Source: Gymnothorax reevesii | Taxonomy: Eukaryota; Chordata; Actinopteri; Anguilliformes; Muraenidae | Length of the DNA stretch: 64,000 bases | Assembly (NCBI GenBank): GCA_029721435.1 | Contig: CM056583.1 | Span: 58,370,120 to 58,434,119 of the forward strand | Direction: 5' to 3' | Shown: one piece after another, positions 59,601-63,435 of the stretch | How positions within the stretch are numbered: position 1 is the first letter of the stretch | Layout of the letters: the number at the start of each line of letters is the position of its first letter | The notes under the pieces: model-generated | What the model was told of the DNA's origin: nothing | Database searches by the model: none | Seen by the model: only the letters and a program-made list of their open reading frames with translations | Made by a program: the position numbers and the translations under genes

Positions 59601-61666
59601 TCTTCAATCCTACCAAGTAGAAACTCACCTGAAAGCACTGATTTAATCAACTGATATAGGCCTGCACAACTGATTAGTTGTATCAGGTACGCTTCTGCAT
59701 TGTTGGAGTGAAAACCTGCAGCCTCTTGGCCCGTTTACGGGTCAGTTTGACACCCCTGGGCTACATCATGGCTCTCGGCCACGCCTGCTGTTTGTTGGTC
59801 AGTCTGATGTATTTTCTGCCGATGATAAACGAGGCAGAGCTCCGAGTGATCAGACTGAGCACTGAAGCGAAATGAAATTAAGCGGAAGTACGAAGGCTGG
59901 CTGAGACAGGTTCGGGCAGGAGGGGGAGTAGGGGCAGTTATTTTTTCACATGGGTTATAAAGGTTTTGAATAACTCTTTACCATCGATAAATGAAATGAT
60001 CATTCAAATGCAGCATTTTGTGTTCACTTATGTTTCTTTATCTTGCATTAAAATTAGCCGGATGATCTGAAAAATATAATTATAACTAATAAGCTAAAAT
60101 GGAAGACATCAGGAAGGAGGCGAATACTTTTTCACAGCACTGTATAATAAGACGATCATTTTTAATGGTATAATTTGTGTGCATCTGTGTTTATGGTCAT
60201 GTGCACATGTATGTGCTCATAGGGGAAGACGAGGACCAATTTGAGCAGTTTATGCTGCCCCTCACTGCAGCATTTGAGGCTGTTGCTCAGATGTTCAGCA
60301 CAAACACTTTCAACGAGCAGGAGGCGAAAGTAAGTGTTGAGTTCAGAGCAACAACGCAGGAAAGCCTAAAACCACAACAGCAGCACCTCACTCACCCAGA
60401 CCACTGCACTGTATGTGACTTACTGTGCCTTGACTCAGTCTGCTTGTACAGCAGTCTTGCCTTTCAGTCTGAAGGGAGTTATTGTGCTCAGAACATTACA
60501 CGCTGCTAGCCGCTGCTCCTCTTAACCTTAGTGATGGTCTTAAGGCAGCTTATCGTATAAATACTTCTATTTATAAAAAACAGACACAAACGGTCGCAGG
60601 TGTTTTTCTACCAATAAACTGTTCCTAAATTGGCATTGGAACTGCAAACTTGGCAGCTCTGTATATTGTGGCAAAGAAAAGTTAACTTTTCTTTTCCTTA
60701 GGCAATTTGTTGTTGCCATGAATGTACCATAAATGATACAAGTTGAGGACCAGCAGGCTTTATTTATTTTGGGTTGCATCCCTCTCTTGCCCAGAGGACT
60801 TTGGTGGGTTTGGTGAGAGATCTTCGGGGGATCGCCTTTGCCTTCAACGCAAAGACCAGCTTCATGATGCTCTTCGATTGGATGTATCCTTTTACTCTGT
60901 TGTCAAGGAGGTGGAGCTTCATACAAATTCAGACATTTTACATGGGCTTTATTTTCCTTTTTACCAAAGGAGTACAATAATTTTGGAGAGAATGAGAGCA
61001 GTTATGTGGTTTAGATTTTAAAGTCTCGTGCGGTCTTATCCTGAACTATCCTCACCCAGATACCCGTCCTACATGCCCATCCTACAGCGAGCCATCGAGC
61101 TATGGTACCACGTGCCCGCCTGCACCACACCTGTCCTCAAACTGATGGCTGAGCTCGTCCACAACAGGTGTAGTTATCCCTCTCTCTCATATTCCTACTC
61201 CTTTTCTCTCTTTCTTTCCAATTCTGTTTATTTCTTCTGTTTTATTACCTCCTCTCACCCTCCTCATCTTACTGCAGCTGCCATTTAATCATTTGTGCTG
61301 TATACCATTGTCAAGCCCTCCGATTCATGATTCAAATTTTTATCTAATTCAAATATCAAGCAATAAAATCTATGCACAACAGTTTACAATCTCAAGAGTT
61401 CCCAAAAAGTTAAACTGGCAACCCCTTTACGAGTACGACATGCAAAACTATAAAGTGCAAAATACAAGACATACAAAGCAAAGAGGAAACATTTAAGGGT
61501 GCTACATTAGTGAAACTGAGACATTTGAGTGCTTTACTGTTCTTGTGGAGAGCTACAATTCCTGTACTGTGTCTCTGTTACAGGTCGCAACGATTGCAGT
61601 TTGATGTCTCATCACCCAATGGAATCCTTCTTTTCAGGGAAACTAGCAAGATGATGACCACATATG
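19617..61666 (+). CDS. xpo7: Exportin 7, 22 coding exons (3' end beyond window)
   Basis: Exportin-7 is an importin-beta superfamily receptor built of HEAT repeats that binds RanGTP and carries folded cargo between nucleus and cytoplasm. Joined coding exons: 19617-19634, 29554-29700, 29908-30001, 31093-31259, 32337-32402, 37991-38095, 39709-39874, 41516-41589, 42363-42482, 43827-43973, 44407-44579, 44906-45099, 46277-46382, 48498-48633, 54747-54820, 54933-55013, 55274-55337, 55520-55628, 60223-60329, 60795-60883, 61060-61167, 61584-61666. They give 2428 bases without a stop, about 809 of the roughly 1090 residues usual for the family. The start MADHVQ-SLAQLE, the importin-beta N-terminal region ([19 protein letters not shown]) and nearly every later segment agree with vertebrate XPO7 as I recall it and differ from RANBP17. 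All junction phases agree. The remaining exons lie right of 64000. Confidence 0.97.
19635..21600. other. Start of xpo7 intron 1, little recognised
   Basis: No exon or clear repeat apart from a TTTG microsatellite (about 21079-21112) and an A-run near 21600. The GC and CpG content near 20080-20120 may belong to the promoter region. Confidence 0.4.
21610..23050 (-). pseudogene. Tc1/mariner transposon relic split by a SINE
   Basis: Read on the plus strand, short blocks such as GATCATTGTCCTACTGGAAT, GGGCCTTTGGACGAAAAACC and TATGAGGTGCTTTTCTGTAT match the antisense of a Tc1 transposase family known in fish. The match resumes after 22761 (CAAACAACTTGTGTTGTAGA, CAAACCATCCTCTTCAAGGT). Many stops are present. 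A 571-bp SINE interrupts it at 22181-22751. The family assignment is from memory. Confidence 0.65.
22181..22751 (+). mobile_element. 5S-rRNA-derived SINE
   Basis: The head at about 22200-22270 follows 5S rRNA: CTCGATCTGTT, then GAAGCTATACAG, then GAGTATTTGGATGG, against 5S CCCGATCTCGT, GAAGCTAAGCAG and TTAGTACTTGGATGG. The body carries motifs common in fish repeats (GGTCATTAAAGATCCCTTGA, CACATTGGTGGTGG), and the tail is a CATT run. The 10-bp target duplication GTCTCATCTG is present on both sides (22171-22180 and 22752-22761). It is inserted in the Tc1 relic. Confidence 0.82.
23051..23756. other. xpo7 intron 1 DNA, unassigned
   Basis: No gene or repeat border recognised. Confidence 0.35.
23757..25735 (+). 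mobile_element. hAT element with only a BED-finger remnant
   Basis: Inverted ends: GGGATGCACCGAAATGAAAA at the left and TTCGGTGCATCTC at the right, with sub-terminal GGCCGAA motifs on both sides. An open frame at 25149-25358 reads [14 protein letters not shown], the start of a BED zinc finger as in ZBED/hAT transposases, but the catalytic domain is missing. No convincing 8-bp target duplication was seen. Confidence 0.72.
25739..27221 (-). mobile_element. Tc1/mariner-type transposon, 5'-truncated at its left side
   Basis: Same family as 131-1579, but reversed. The minus strand encodes a DNA-binding part at 26880-26620 ([45 protein letters not shown]). The catalytic part at 26288-25839 has FQQDNAKP and SPIENVW, with 34 residues between the second Asp and the Glu (DD34E). 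The two parts are in different frames with disruption between them, so it is a pseudogene. The right inverted end reaches GGGTTTTG at 27221, next to TA. The left end is missing and abuts the hAT element. Confidence 0.87.
27222..27595. mobile_element. Possible MITE (TACTTGCTGC ends)
   Basis: TACTTGCTGC at 27222-27231 and its complement GCAGCAAGTA at 27586-27595 bound a CpG-containing 374-bp stretch without coding capacity. The left end adjoins the Tc1 copy. The short repeat makes this tentative. Confidence 0.4.
27971..28213. mobile_element. MITE with GGGCCCAGTTGTTCAAAG ends
   Basis: An 18-bp inverted repeat (GGGCCCAGTTGTTCAAAG against CTTTGAACAACCGGTCCC, two mismatches) bounds 243 bp. It is non-coding. 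Confidence 0.7.
28870..29265. repeat. Diverged triplicate segment in xpo7 intron 1
   Basis: Three related blocks contain GTTCTGTGGAGACCAGAATG (about 28888), GGACTGTGCAGATCAGAATA (about 29041) and ATTCTTTGGAAGCCAGAATG (about 29231), followed in two cases by a GATTGG/CATTGG motif. The spacing is 150-190 bp. Confidence 0.5.
29554..29700 (+). CDS. xpo7: xpo7 exon 2 (residues 7-55)
   Basis: It starts [14 protein letters not shown] and ends LLLERGS. Acceptor TTTCAG, donor GTGAGT, phase 0. It holds the start of the importin-beta N-terminal domain ([11 protein letters not shown]). Confidence 0.97.
29811..29900. repeat. CT-rich microsatellite before exon 3
   Basis: (CT)n with T-runs, ending at the exon 3 acceptor. 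It supplies an unusually long polypyrimidine tract. Confidence 0.85.
29908..30001 (+). CDS. xpo7: xpo7 exon 3 (residues 56-87)
   Basis: It encodes [18 protein letters not shown] and on to EQRIDI. The acceptor follows a long CT tract. It ends one base into the Arg-87 codon with donor GTGAGT. Confidence 0.96.
30210..30395. repeat. Dispersed segment shared with 18490-18650
   Basis: It contains TATGTCCTGCTGAATTACAG, GGGAAATGTGTATAAAAT and GTGATGTAGCTTCAGCGAAG in the same order as upstream of xpo7. Unknown family, in intron 3. Confidence 0.6.
31093..31259 (+). CDS. xpo7: xpo7 exon 4 (residues 87-142)
   Basis: The first two bases complete Arg-87, then [20 protein letters not shown] and on to DVTRFLQ. 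Acceptor CCCCAG, donor GTAAAC, phase 0. Confidence 0.97.
31851..32310. mobile_element. hAT-like MITE directly upstream of exon 5
   Basis: Inverted ends GGCTACATTCAGACAGCAAG (31851-31870) and, at the right, CTGCTGTCTGAACATAGCC. It is about 460 bp with no coding capacity. The element ends about 25 bases before the exon 5 acceptor. Confidence 0.72.
32337..32402 (+). CDS. xpo7: xpo7 exon 5 (residues 143-164)
   Basis: A 66-base exon encoding [16 protein letters not shown] and TNEINQ. Acceptor CATACAG, donor GTAAGT. A MITE ends only about 25 bases upstream of it. Confidence 0.96.
32527..32550. repeat. Poly-T tract
   Basis: A run of more than 20 T in intron 5. Confidence 0.85.
33105..33270. repeat. 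G-rich minisatellite in intron 5
   Basis: Repeats of the type GGGGTTGGGGTGGAGGAGGA, with many GGGG runs on the coding strand and so also in the transcript. Quadruplex formation is plausible but unproven. The antisense proline-rich frame is a composition artefact. Confidence 0.75.
34966..35251. mobile_element. MITE with CTGTTTCTCAAAGTG ends
   Basis: CTGTTTCTCAAAGTG (34966-34980) and CACTTTGAGAAACTG at the right end are near-perfect inverted repeats bounding about 286 bp. It is non-coding. Confidence 0.65.
35252..37990. other. xpo7 intron 5, remainder
   Basis: No exon, RNA gene or repeat border recognised. Confidence 0.4.
37991..38095 (+). CDS. xpo7: xpo7 exon 6 (residues 165-199)
   Basis: It encodes [17 protein letters not shown] and on to LSCNLLKQ. 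Acceptor TTGCAG, donor GTGATG (weak after position +4), phase 0. The intron before it is 5.6 kb. Confidence 0.96.
38345..38545. repeat. (GT)n and derived GTGT-rich array in intron 6
   Basis: It starts as a pure GT run near 38347 and degrades into units such as TGTGTGTAGTG and GTGTAATTTG. Confidence 0.85.
39709..39874 (+). CDS. xpo7: xpo7 exon 7 (residues 200-255)
   Basis: It encodes [20 protein letters not shown] and on to VQIPTSWRS plus one base. Acceptor CCACAG, donor GTGAGA. Confidence 0.97.
40036..40065. repeat. Poly-T tract
   Basis: About 28 consecutive T in intron 7. Confidence 0.85.
40211..40991. mobile_element. hAT-like element interrupted by a hairpin element
   Basis: The left end TGAGGCCTCATCCACTGGGA and the right end (reverse) TCAGGGCCCGTCCACACAAG are diverged inverted repeats, with GCAAACG/GAAAACGC sub-terminal motifs. 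It is non-coding. A 239-bp hairpin element is inserted at 40272-40510. Confidence 0.55.
40272..40510. mobile_element. Terminal-hairpin element, short form
   Basis: It opens with the hairpin GTCCCCCGCC...GGGGCGGGAC (40272-40307) directly after a T-run, then GACCGTCCGTCTGTCCGT, and ends GTGGTGGGGGAC at 40510. The layout resembles the longer elements at 42582 and 50957. Confidence 0.55.
41417..41449. repeat. (GT)n microsatellite
   Basis: A GT run interrupted once by CTC, in intron 7. Confidence 0.85.
41516..41589 (+). CDS. xpo7: xpo7 exon 8 (residues 255-279)
   Basis: It completes Ala-255 and encodes [19 protein letters not shown] and on to SLSPL. Acceptor TTACAG, donor GTGAGT, phase 0. Confidence 0.96.
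42363..42482 (+). CDS. xpo7: xpo7 exon 9 (residues 280-319)
   Basis: It encodes [20 protein letters not shown] and on to [10 protein letters not shown]. Acceptor TTTAG, donor GTAGGT, phase 0. A hairpin-minisatellite element starts 100 bases downstream. Confidence 0.96.
42582..43409. mobile_element. Terminal-hairpin element with five 146-bp tandem units
   Basis: It begins ACCCCTCGACCGACTATGGC with a hairpin arm AGGGGT at 42605-42610, follows a T-run, and continues into GTCTGTC/GTCCGTC-rich DNA. Five units follow, marked by CACCAAATTTGGTATGGTAA-like blocks at 42706, 42852, 42999, 43144 and 43289, and by TTTGACCTTAGC and GGCAGGAAATCTTGTC. It ends GGGCCGAG before another T-run. It is in intron 9. 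A related copy is at 50957. Confidence 0.75.
43827..43973 (+). CDS. xpo7: xpo7 exon 10 (residues 320-368)
   Basis: It encodes [20 protein letters not shown] and on to NFTVTSLQ. Acceptor TTTCAG, donor GTGAGT, phase 0. Confidence 0.97.
44407..44579 (+). CDS. xpo7: xpo7 exon 11 (residues 369-426)
   Basis: It encodes [20 protein letters not shown] and on to [10 protein letters not shown] plus two bases of Arg-426. Acceptor CCCAG; the donor GTCAGG is weak. A (CT)n run starts 30 bases downstream. Confidence 0.96.
44609..44644. repeat. (CT)n microsatellite
   Basis: A perfect CT run just after exon 11. Confidence 0.9.
44906..45099 (+). CDS. xpo7: xpo7 exon 12 (residues 426-491)
   Basis: It completes Arg-426 and encodes [20 protein letters not shown] and on to AMDMAVQE plus one base. 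Acceptor GGCAG, donor GTAGGG. Confidence 0.96.
45955..46135. repeat. Pyrimidine-rich low-complexity tract
   Basis: CT- and T-rich sequence in intron 12. It creates a long lysine/glutamate-rich antisense frame that is not a gene. Confidence 0.75.
46277..46382 (+). CDS. xpo7: xpo7 exon 13 (residues 491-526), GC donor
   Basis: It completes Gly-491 and encodes [20 protein letters not shown] and on to DGELVC plus CG of Arg-526. Conservation and frame force the exon to end before GCGAGT at 46383, which makes a GC-AG intron. No GT site nearby keeps the conserved ELVCRVLQL. Confidence 0.93.
46593..47830. repeat. Region with two TTAAAGGGGACATAT end motifs
   Basis: TTAAAGGGGACATATGACAA starts near 46593, and TTAAAGGGGACATATCATGC starts near 46942. 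They look like ends of TTAA-target elements, one possibly inside the other. No matching right ends were identified, so the borders are uncertain. Confidence 0.4.
48498..48633 (+). CDS. xpo7: xpo7 exon 14 (residues 526-571)
   Basis: It completes Arg-526 and encodes [20 protein letters not shown] and on to DQVQKSSK. Acceptor CTACAG, donor GTACCA (weak), phase 0. Confidence 0.96.
50191..50685 (-). CDS. Hypothetical 164-codon open frame inside the long-TIR element
   Basis: An uninterrupted minus-strand frame starting MSAIQIVCC and ending LCFTSVTK. I recognise no domain, no homology and no splice context. It overlaps an open plus-strand frame (50357-50656), so at least one of the two is chance. 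It could be a relic of the element's own protein. Listed for completeness with low confidence. Confidence 0.15.
   Translation of the reverse strand: MSAIQIVCCCYPLSCFKSLLRISSQSATTALSELTQMVSDDVEFGCDRDAKFRIGLAGVSNMVFPSTVSTASVYSVKTESTQPKRGVVLFGVFWTPSLEATLHLLDLESIGLCHLANQTVTRLNSGADPMLAFNYLFQLVQTIEFLVKITLPHLINLCFTSVTK
50957..53774. mobile_element. Terminal-hairpin element with seven 146-bp tandem units, split by hAT
   Basis: It starts ACCCCTCAGC with a hairpin partner GAGGGGT at 50980-50986, after a T-run. GTCCGTCCGTCGTCTGTCGT follows. The repeat anchor CACCAAATTTGG recurs at 51080, 51232, 51378, 51532, 51678, 51823 and 51971 (spacing 145-154). The end GCTGAGGGGT (53747-53756) complements the start, followed by ATTCAGCAACGCATTG. 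A hAT element sits at 52062-53715. Inserted in the right arm of the long-TIR element. Confidence 0.75.
52062..53715. mobile_element. Non-autonomous hAT element with perfect 8-bp target duplication
   Basis: It starts CAGTGGCGGCCCGTG and ends ACTGCCGCTG, bounded by CTGTGACC at 52054-52061 and 53716-53723. Removing it and one duplication restores the minisatellite phrase CTGTGACCTTGAGGC. No transposase domain was recognised in its 1654 bp. Confidence 0.9.
53880..54746. other. End of xpo7 intron 14, nothing recognised
   Basis: No repeat border or exon before the exon 15 acceptor. A T-run lies at 54056-54069. Confidence 0.4.
54747..54820 (+). CDS. xpo7: xpo7 exon 15 (residues 572-596)
   Basis: It encodes [20 protein letters not shown] and FIGK plus two bases of Ile-596. 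Acceptor CTCCAG, donor GTATGT. The 6.1-kb intron before it holds the long-TIR element. Confidence 0.96.
54933..55013 (+). CDS. xpo7: xpo7 exon 16 (residues 596-623)
   Basis: It completes Ile-596 and encodes [20 protein letters not shown] and LNDLSI plus GG of Gly-623. Acceptor TTGTAG. The donor is ATATCCTTTT, a U12-type AT-AC site. Confidence 0.95.
55014..55273 (+). other. xpo7: U12-type AT-AC intron 16 of xpo7
   Basis: The 260-bp intron starts ATATCCTTTT, the consensus minor-spliceosome AT-AC donor, and ends CCATGCAC. A branch-site match GTCCTTGAC (8 of 9 to TTCCTTRAC) places the branch A at 55261, 12 bases from the 3' splice site. Joining across it restores [15 protein letters not shown] exactly. 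Confidence 0.92.
55274..55337 (+). CDS. xpo7: xpo7 exon 17 (residues 623-644)
   Basis: It completes Gly-623 and encodes [19 protein letters not shown] and HT. Preceded by an AC acceptor; donor GTAAGT, phase 0. Confidence 0.95.
55520..55628 (+). CDS. xpo7: xpo7 exon 18 (residues 645-681)
   Basis: It encodes [20 protein letters not shown] and on to GRLLMVDL plus one base. Acceptor GTCAG, donor GTAAGA. The 4.6-kb intron after it is full of nested elements. Confidence 0.96.
56077..57158. mobile_element. Unclassified DNA element (GAATATAAGACGAC ends)
   Basis: The left end has ATTGGCCCGAATATAAGACG and the right end (reverse) ATTGATCCGAATAGAAGACG. The GAATATAAGACGA motif recurs at 56092, 56109 and near 57081. 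It is about 1.08 kb and non-coding, in intron 18. Confidence 0.6.
58599..59913. mobile_element. TAGCCTG element, copy A (inside Tc1)
   Basis: It begins TAGCCTGGTAAAACCAGACT and ends CTGAGACAGGTTC, flanked by GGGCAGGAG at 58590-58598 and 59914-59922 (8-9 bp target duplication). It is the inverted counterpart of copy B at 61809-62725. A MITE (59557-59758) is nested in it. No coding capacity was recognised. The duplication length suggests hAT. Confidence 0.8.
59557..59758. mobile_element. hAT-type MITE, second copy, perfect 8-bp duplication
   Basis: The ends are CAGGGGTGTCAAACTGACCC and its complement, 202 bp long, flanked by GGCTACAT at 59549-59556 and 59759-59766. It is the same family and length as 11510-11711, with the inner sequence inverted. 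Third level of nesting: MITE in copy A in Tc1. Confidence 0.92.
60223..60329 (+). CDS. xpo7: xpo7 exon 19 (residues 681-716)
   Basis: It completes Gly-681 and encodes [20 protein letters not shown] and on to [10 protein letters not shown]. Acceptor CATAG, donor GTAAGT, phase 0. Confidence 0.96.
60795..60883 (+). CDS. xpo7: xpo7 exon 20 (residues 717-746)
   Basis: It encodes [20 protein letters not shown] and TSFMMLFDW plus AT of Ile-746. Acceptor GCCCAG. The donor is GTATCCTTTT, a U12-type GT-AG site. Confidence 0.95.
60884..61059 (+). other. xpo7: U12-type GT-AG intron 20 of xpo7
   Basis: The 176-bp intron starts with GTATCCTTTT, the exact minor-class GT donor. It ends with TATCCTGAAC (branch-site-like, A at 61045) 14 bases before the CAG at 61057-61059. 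No strong pyrimidine tract separates the two, as is usual for U12 introns. Confidence 0.88.
61060..61167 (+). CDS. xpo7: xpo7 exon 21 (residues 746-782)
   Basis: It completes Ile-746 and encodes [20 protein letters not shown] and on to MAELVHN plus AG of Arg-782. Donor GTGTAG. Confidence 0.96.
61584..61666 (+). CDS. xpo7: xpo7 exon 22 (residues 782-810), last in window
   Basis: It completes Arg-782 and encodes [20 protein letters not shown] and SKMMTTY plus one base. Acceptor TTACAG, donor GTAAAT. The expected next segment, GNRILTLG, was not found before 64000. Confidence 0.95.
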
Positions 61667-61770
61667 GTAAATAAAACCACTCAATTGTTGTTTAAACTAA
61701 AGCTGTCCCTGTGACTGCCAGGCAGTGCTTGTGACTAATTGGCTCATTATGTTACTAACAGTATATAGGT

Positions 61771-61808
61771 CAGGGGTGGGCAATTCTGGTCTCGGCGGGC
61801 CAGTGTGT
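61771..61808. mobile_element. Left end of a hAT-type MITE, interrupted
   Basis: CAGGGGTGGGCAATTCTGGT begins a known type of fish hAT MITE. It is broken by copy B at 61809; some of its interior (TATGCAGGTTTTTATTTG) resumes near 62929. The right end was not found. Confidence 0.5.
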
Positions 61809-62725
61809 TAGCCTGACTCCACCAGCCTTCGTACTTCCGCTTAGTGTCATTTTGCTTCAGTGCACAGTCAGGTCACTCGGAGTTCTGCCTCATTTACCTC
61901 GGCAGAAAGTCCGCCGGACCAACCAACGAACAGAAGGCGTGGCCGAGAGCCGTGATGTAGCAGCTGAGCCGAGTTTGAAATTGTAGTCTCCGAAGTCAAC
62001 AATGGCCATGGAAATAGATACATAGGAGGCCATTCGCCGTGTTGTGGAGAAAATCCCGGGTATCAGCGACTTATAGCCAGAACAAGATGAATGTTTGGTT
62101 AGTTTTTTAAATGGAAATGATGTTGTAGTGCTACTCCCTACAGATTGTCATATCGACTTAGCCATCATGAAATAGCTTGTAGCTTCTAGTGTTACATTGC
62201 CTGCGAATTTCACACTATAAGTTAGCAGCGAACATTTTAAAAGCCGTGTTTTTGTTCATGTCACAAGACCAATTCGCTGTCTCAGTATTATGTTGTCATT
62301 ATCCATGAATGAAATGGCTGTCTAAGACAGCCAAACGCTTTGAGCCAAACTGTGTCGCTATAAAGTTAGATAGTGAGCTGGGTATGATGTTAGCGCTAGT
62401 ATGGTTAACGGTTCAGTTTTCATGTCAACGCAGATTTCGTCCTGATGTAAATAATGCGTTATTCTCGCCAATTCTGCCGTTGGTTTCGGGTCTCTTACTT
62501 TTTTTTTTTTTTACGACCGCAGTATCTGCAGGAAAAACGATAGCTCAACAGTTTTTCTTGTAAGGAGAACATGGTGCCAAATGTTAATGATTCATTTACG
62601 GGTACACCAATGATTTTAAACTTCTGATAAGCGCCCACCCACCAGAAAGTAAACACGTCAATGACGACTAGCCAGACTGTGTATGAAGCACAGCGAAGTA
62701 GCAGAGTCTGGTTTTACCAGGCTTC
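61809..62725. mobile_element. TAGCCTG element, copy B (inverted to copy A)
   Basis: It starts TAGCCTGACTCCACCAGCCT and ends CTGGTTTTACCAGGCTTC. The flanks CAGTGTGT (61801-61808) and CGGTGTGT (62726-62733) match in 7 of 8 positions. The sequence is largely the reverse complement of copy A, including blocks near 62620-62700 and 58610-58720. It is 917 bp and non-coding. Confidence 0.8.
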
Positions 62726-62740
62726 CGGTGTGTATGCAGG

Positions 62741-62926
62741 GGTTTTTTTTTTCTTAGATTTTTTCCTTTATTTGACAGTTATGTAGTGGAGATAGACAGG
62801 AATGTTAGGGAGAAGAATGGGGAAGACATGTGGCAAATGACCCAGGCTGGAATTGAACCCGGGTCGCTGCGAGAAGGACACAGCCTTTATGATGCGCGCT
62901 CTTAGACTGATGAGCCACCGGGCGCA
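62741..62926 (-). mobile_element. tRNA-derived SINE
   Basis: On the minus strand the head has an A-box-like TGGCTCATCAG and a B box GGTTCAATTCC (plus strand about 62849-62861), followed by a body and an A-rich tail at the low-coordinate end. The target duplication TGTATGCAGG is at 62731-62740 and 62927-62936. It inserted at the right border of copy B. Confidence 0.85.
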
Positions 62927-63229
62927 TGTATGCAGGTTTTTATTTGTTCCATTTACACTGACTACTTAGCAAATTGGTTTTACCTATGCAGAAACATGGA
63001 TTTGCTCATTCAGTAGATTAAAAAAAAAATGCTTCATTTAGGAAGACAAGTACAATTCAATTCAACCTTTGTTTCAGACTCAGATCGGTCCATATTCATC
63101 AGAGGTGGCTATGTATTCTTGTAGCCTATCAGTGTTCATTGGTCAGTCTTGAGAATTTAAAGAGATGCTGCAGAAATGTTAGATTTCATAAATGCTTTAG
63201 CTATTTATTGTCAGGCCCTCAGCAACTGA

Positions 63230-63435
63230 CCGACTCTCTTCATGTCTGACAGGCTTTCTCCACGACTCGGGCTCTCTTTGCGGCTGACAGGCTCTCTGTG
63301 ACTGTGACCGGCTCTCTGCGACTGACGGAGACTCGATGACTTAGTTTCTTTCTGTGAATAATGGGCTCTCTCTGCGACTTACACATCACGACCAATAGAT
63401 TCTTTATGCGACTGACGGGCTCTCTCTGCAACTGA
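63230..63435. repeat. Minisatellite with GGCTCTCTCTGCGACTGAC-like unit
   Basis: Imperfect units of about 18-22 bp (GGCTCTCTGTGACTG, GGCTCTCTGCGACTGACG, GGCTCTCTCTGCAACTGA) repeat about eight times in intron 22. Confidence 0.7.

Larger units (their letters stand above)
57195..60142 (+). mobile_element. Tc1-type transposon with broken transposase, carrying a nested element
   Basis: The ends TAAGTGCTTTGAACAGGTAT (57193-57212) and, inverted, ATACTTTTTCACAGCACTGTA (here 60124-60144, quoted as shorter halves ATACTTTTTCAC and AGCACTGTA) follow a fish Tc1 pattern, with TA at both borders. The plus strand keeps diverged transposase segments: [19 protein letters not shown] and [18 protein letters not shown] at 58130-58275, then GAGATGCTATGG (EMLW) near 58390. 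Frames are broken. An element of another family is inserted at 58599-59913. Confidence 0.85.

Noticed and set aside
29554..61666. Assignment of the main gene to ranbp17, the exportin-7 paralogue
   Set aside because: The start MADHVQSLAQLE, the [15 protein letters not shown] segment and later exons agree with XPO7 as I recall it and not with the more diverged RANBP17.
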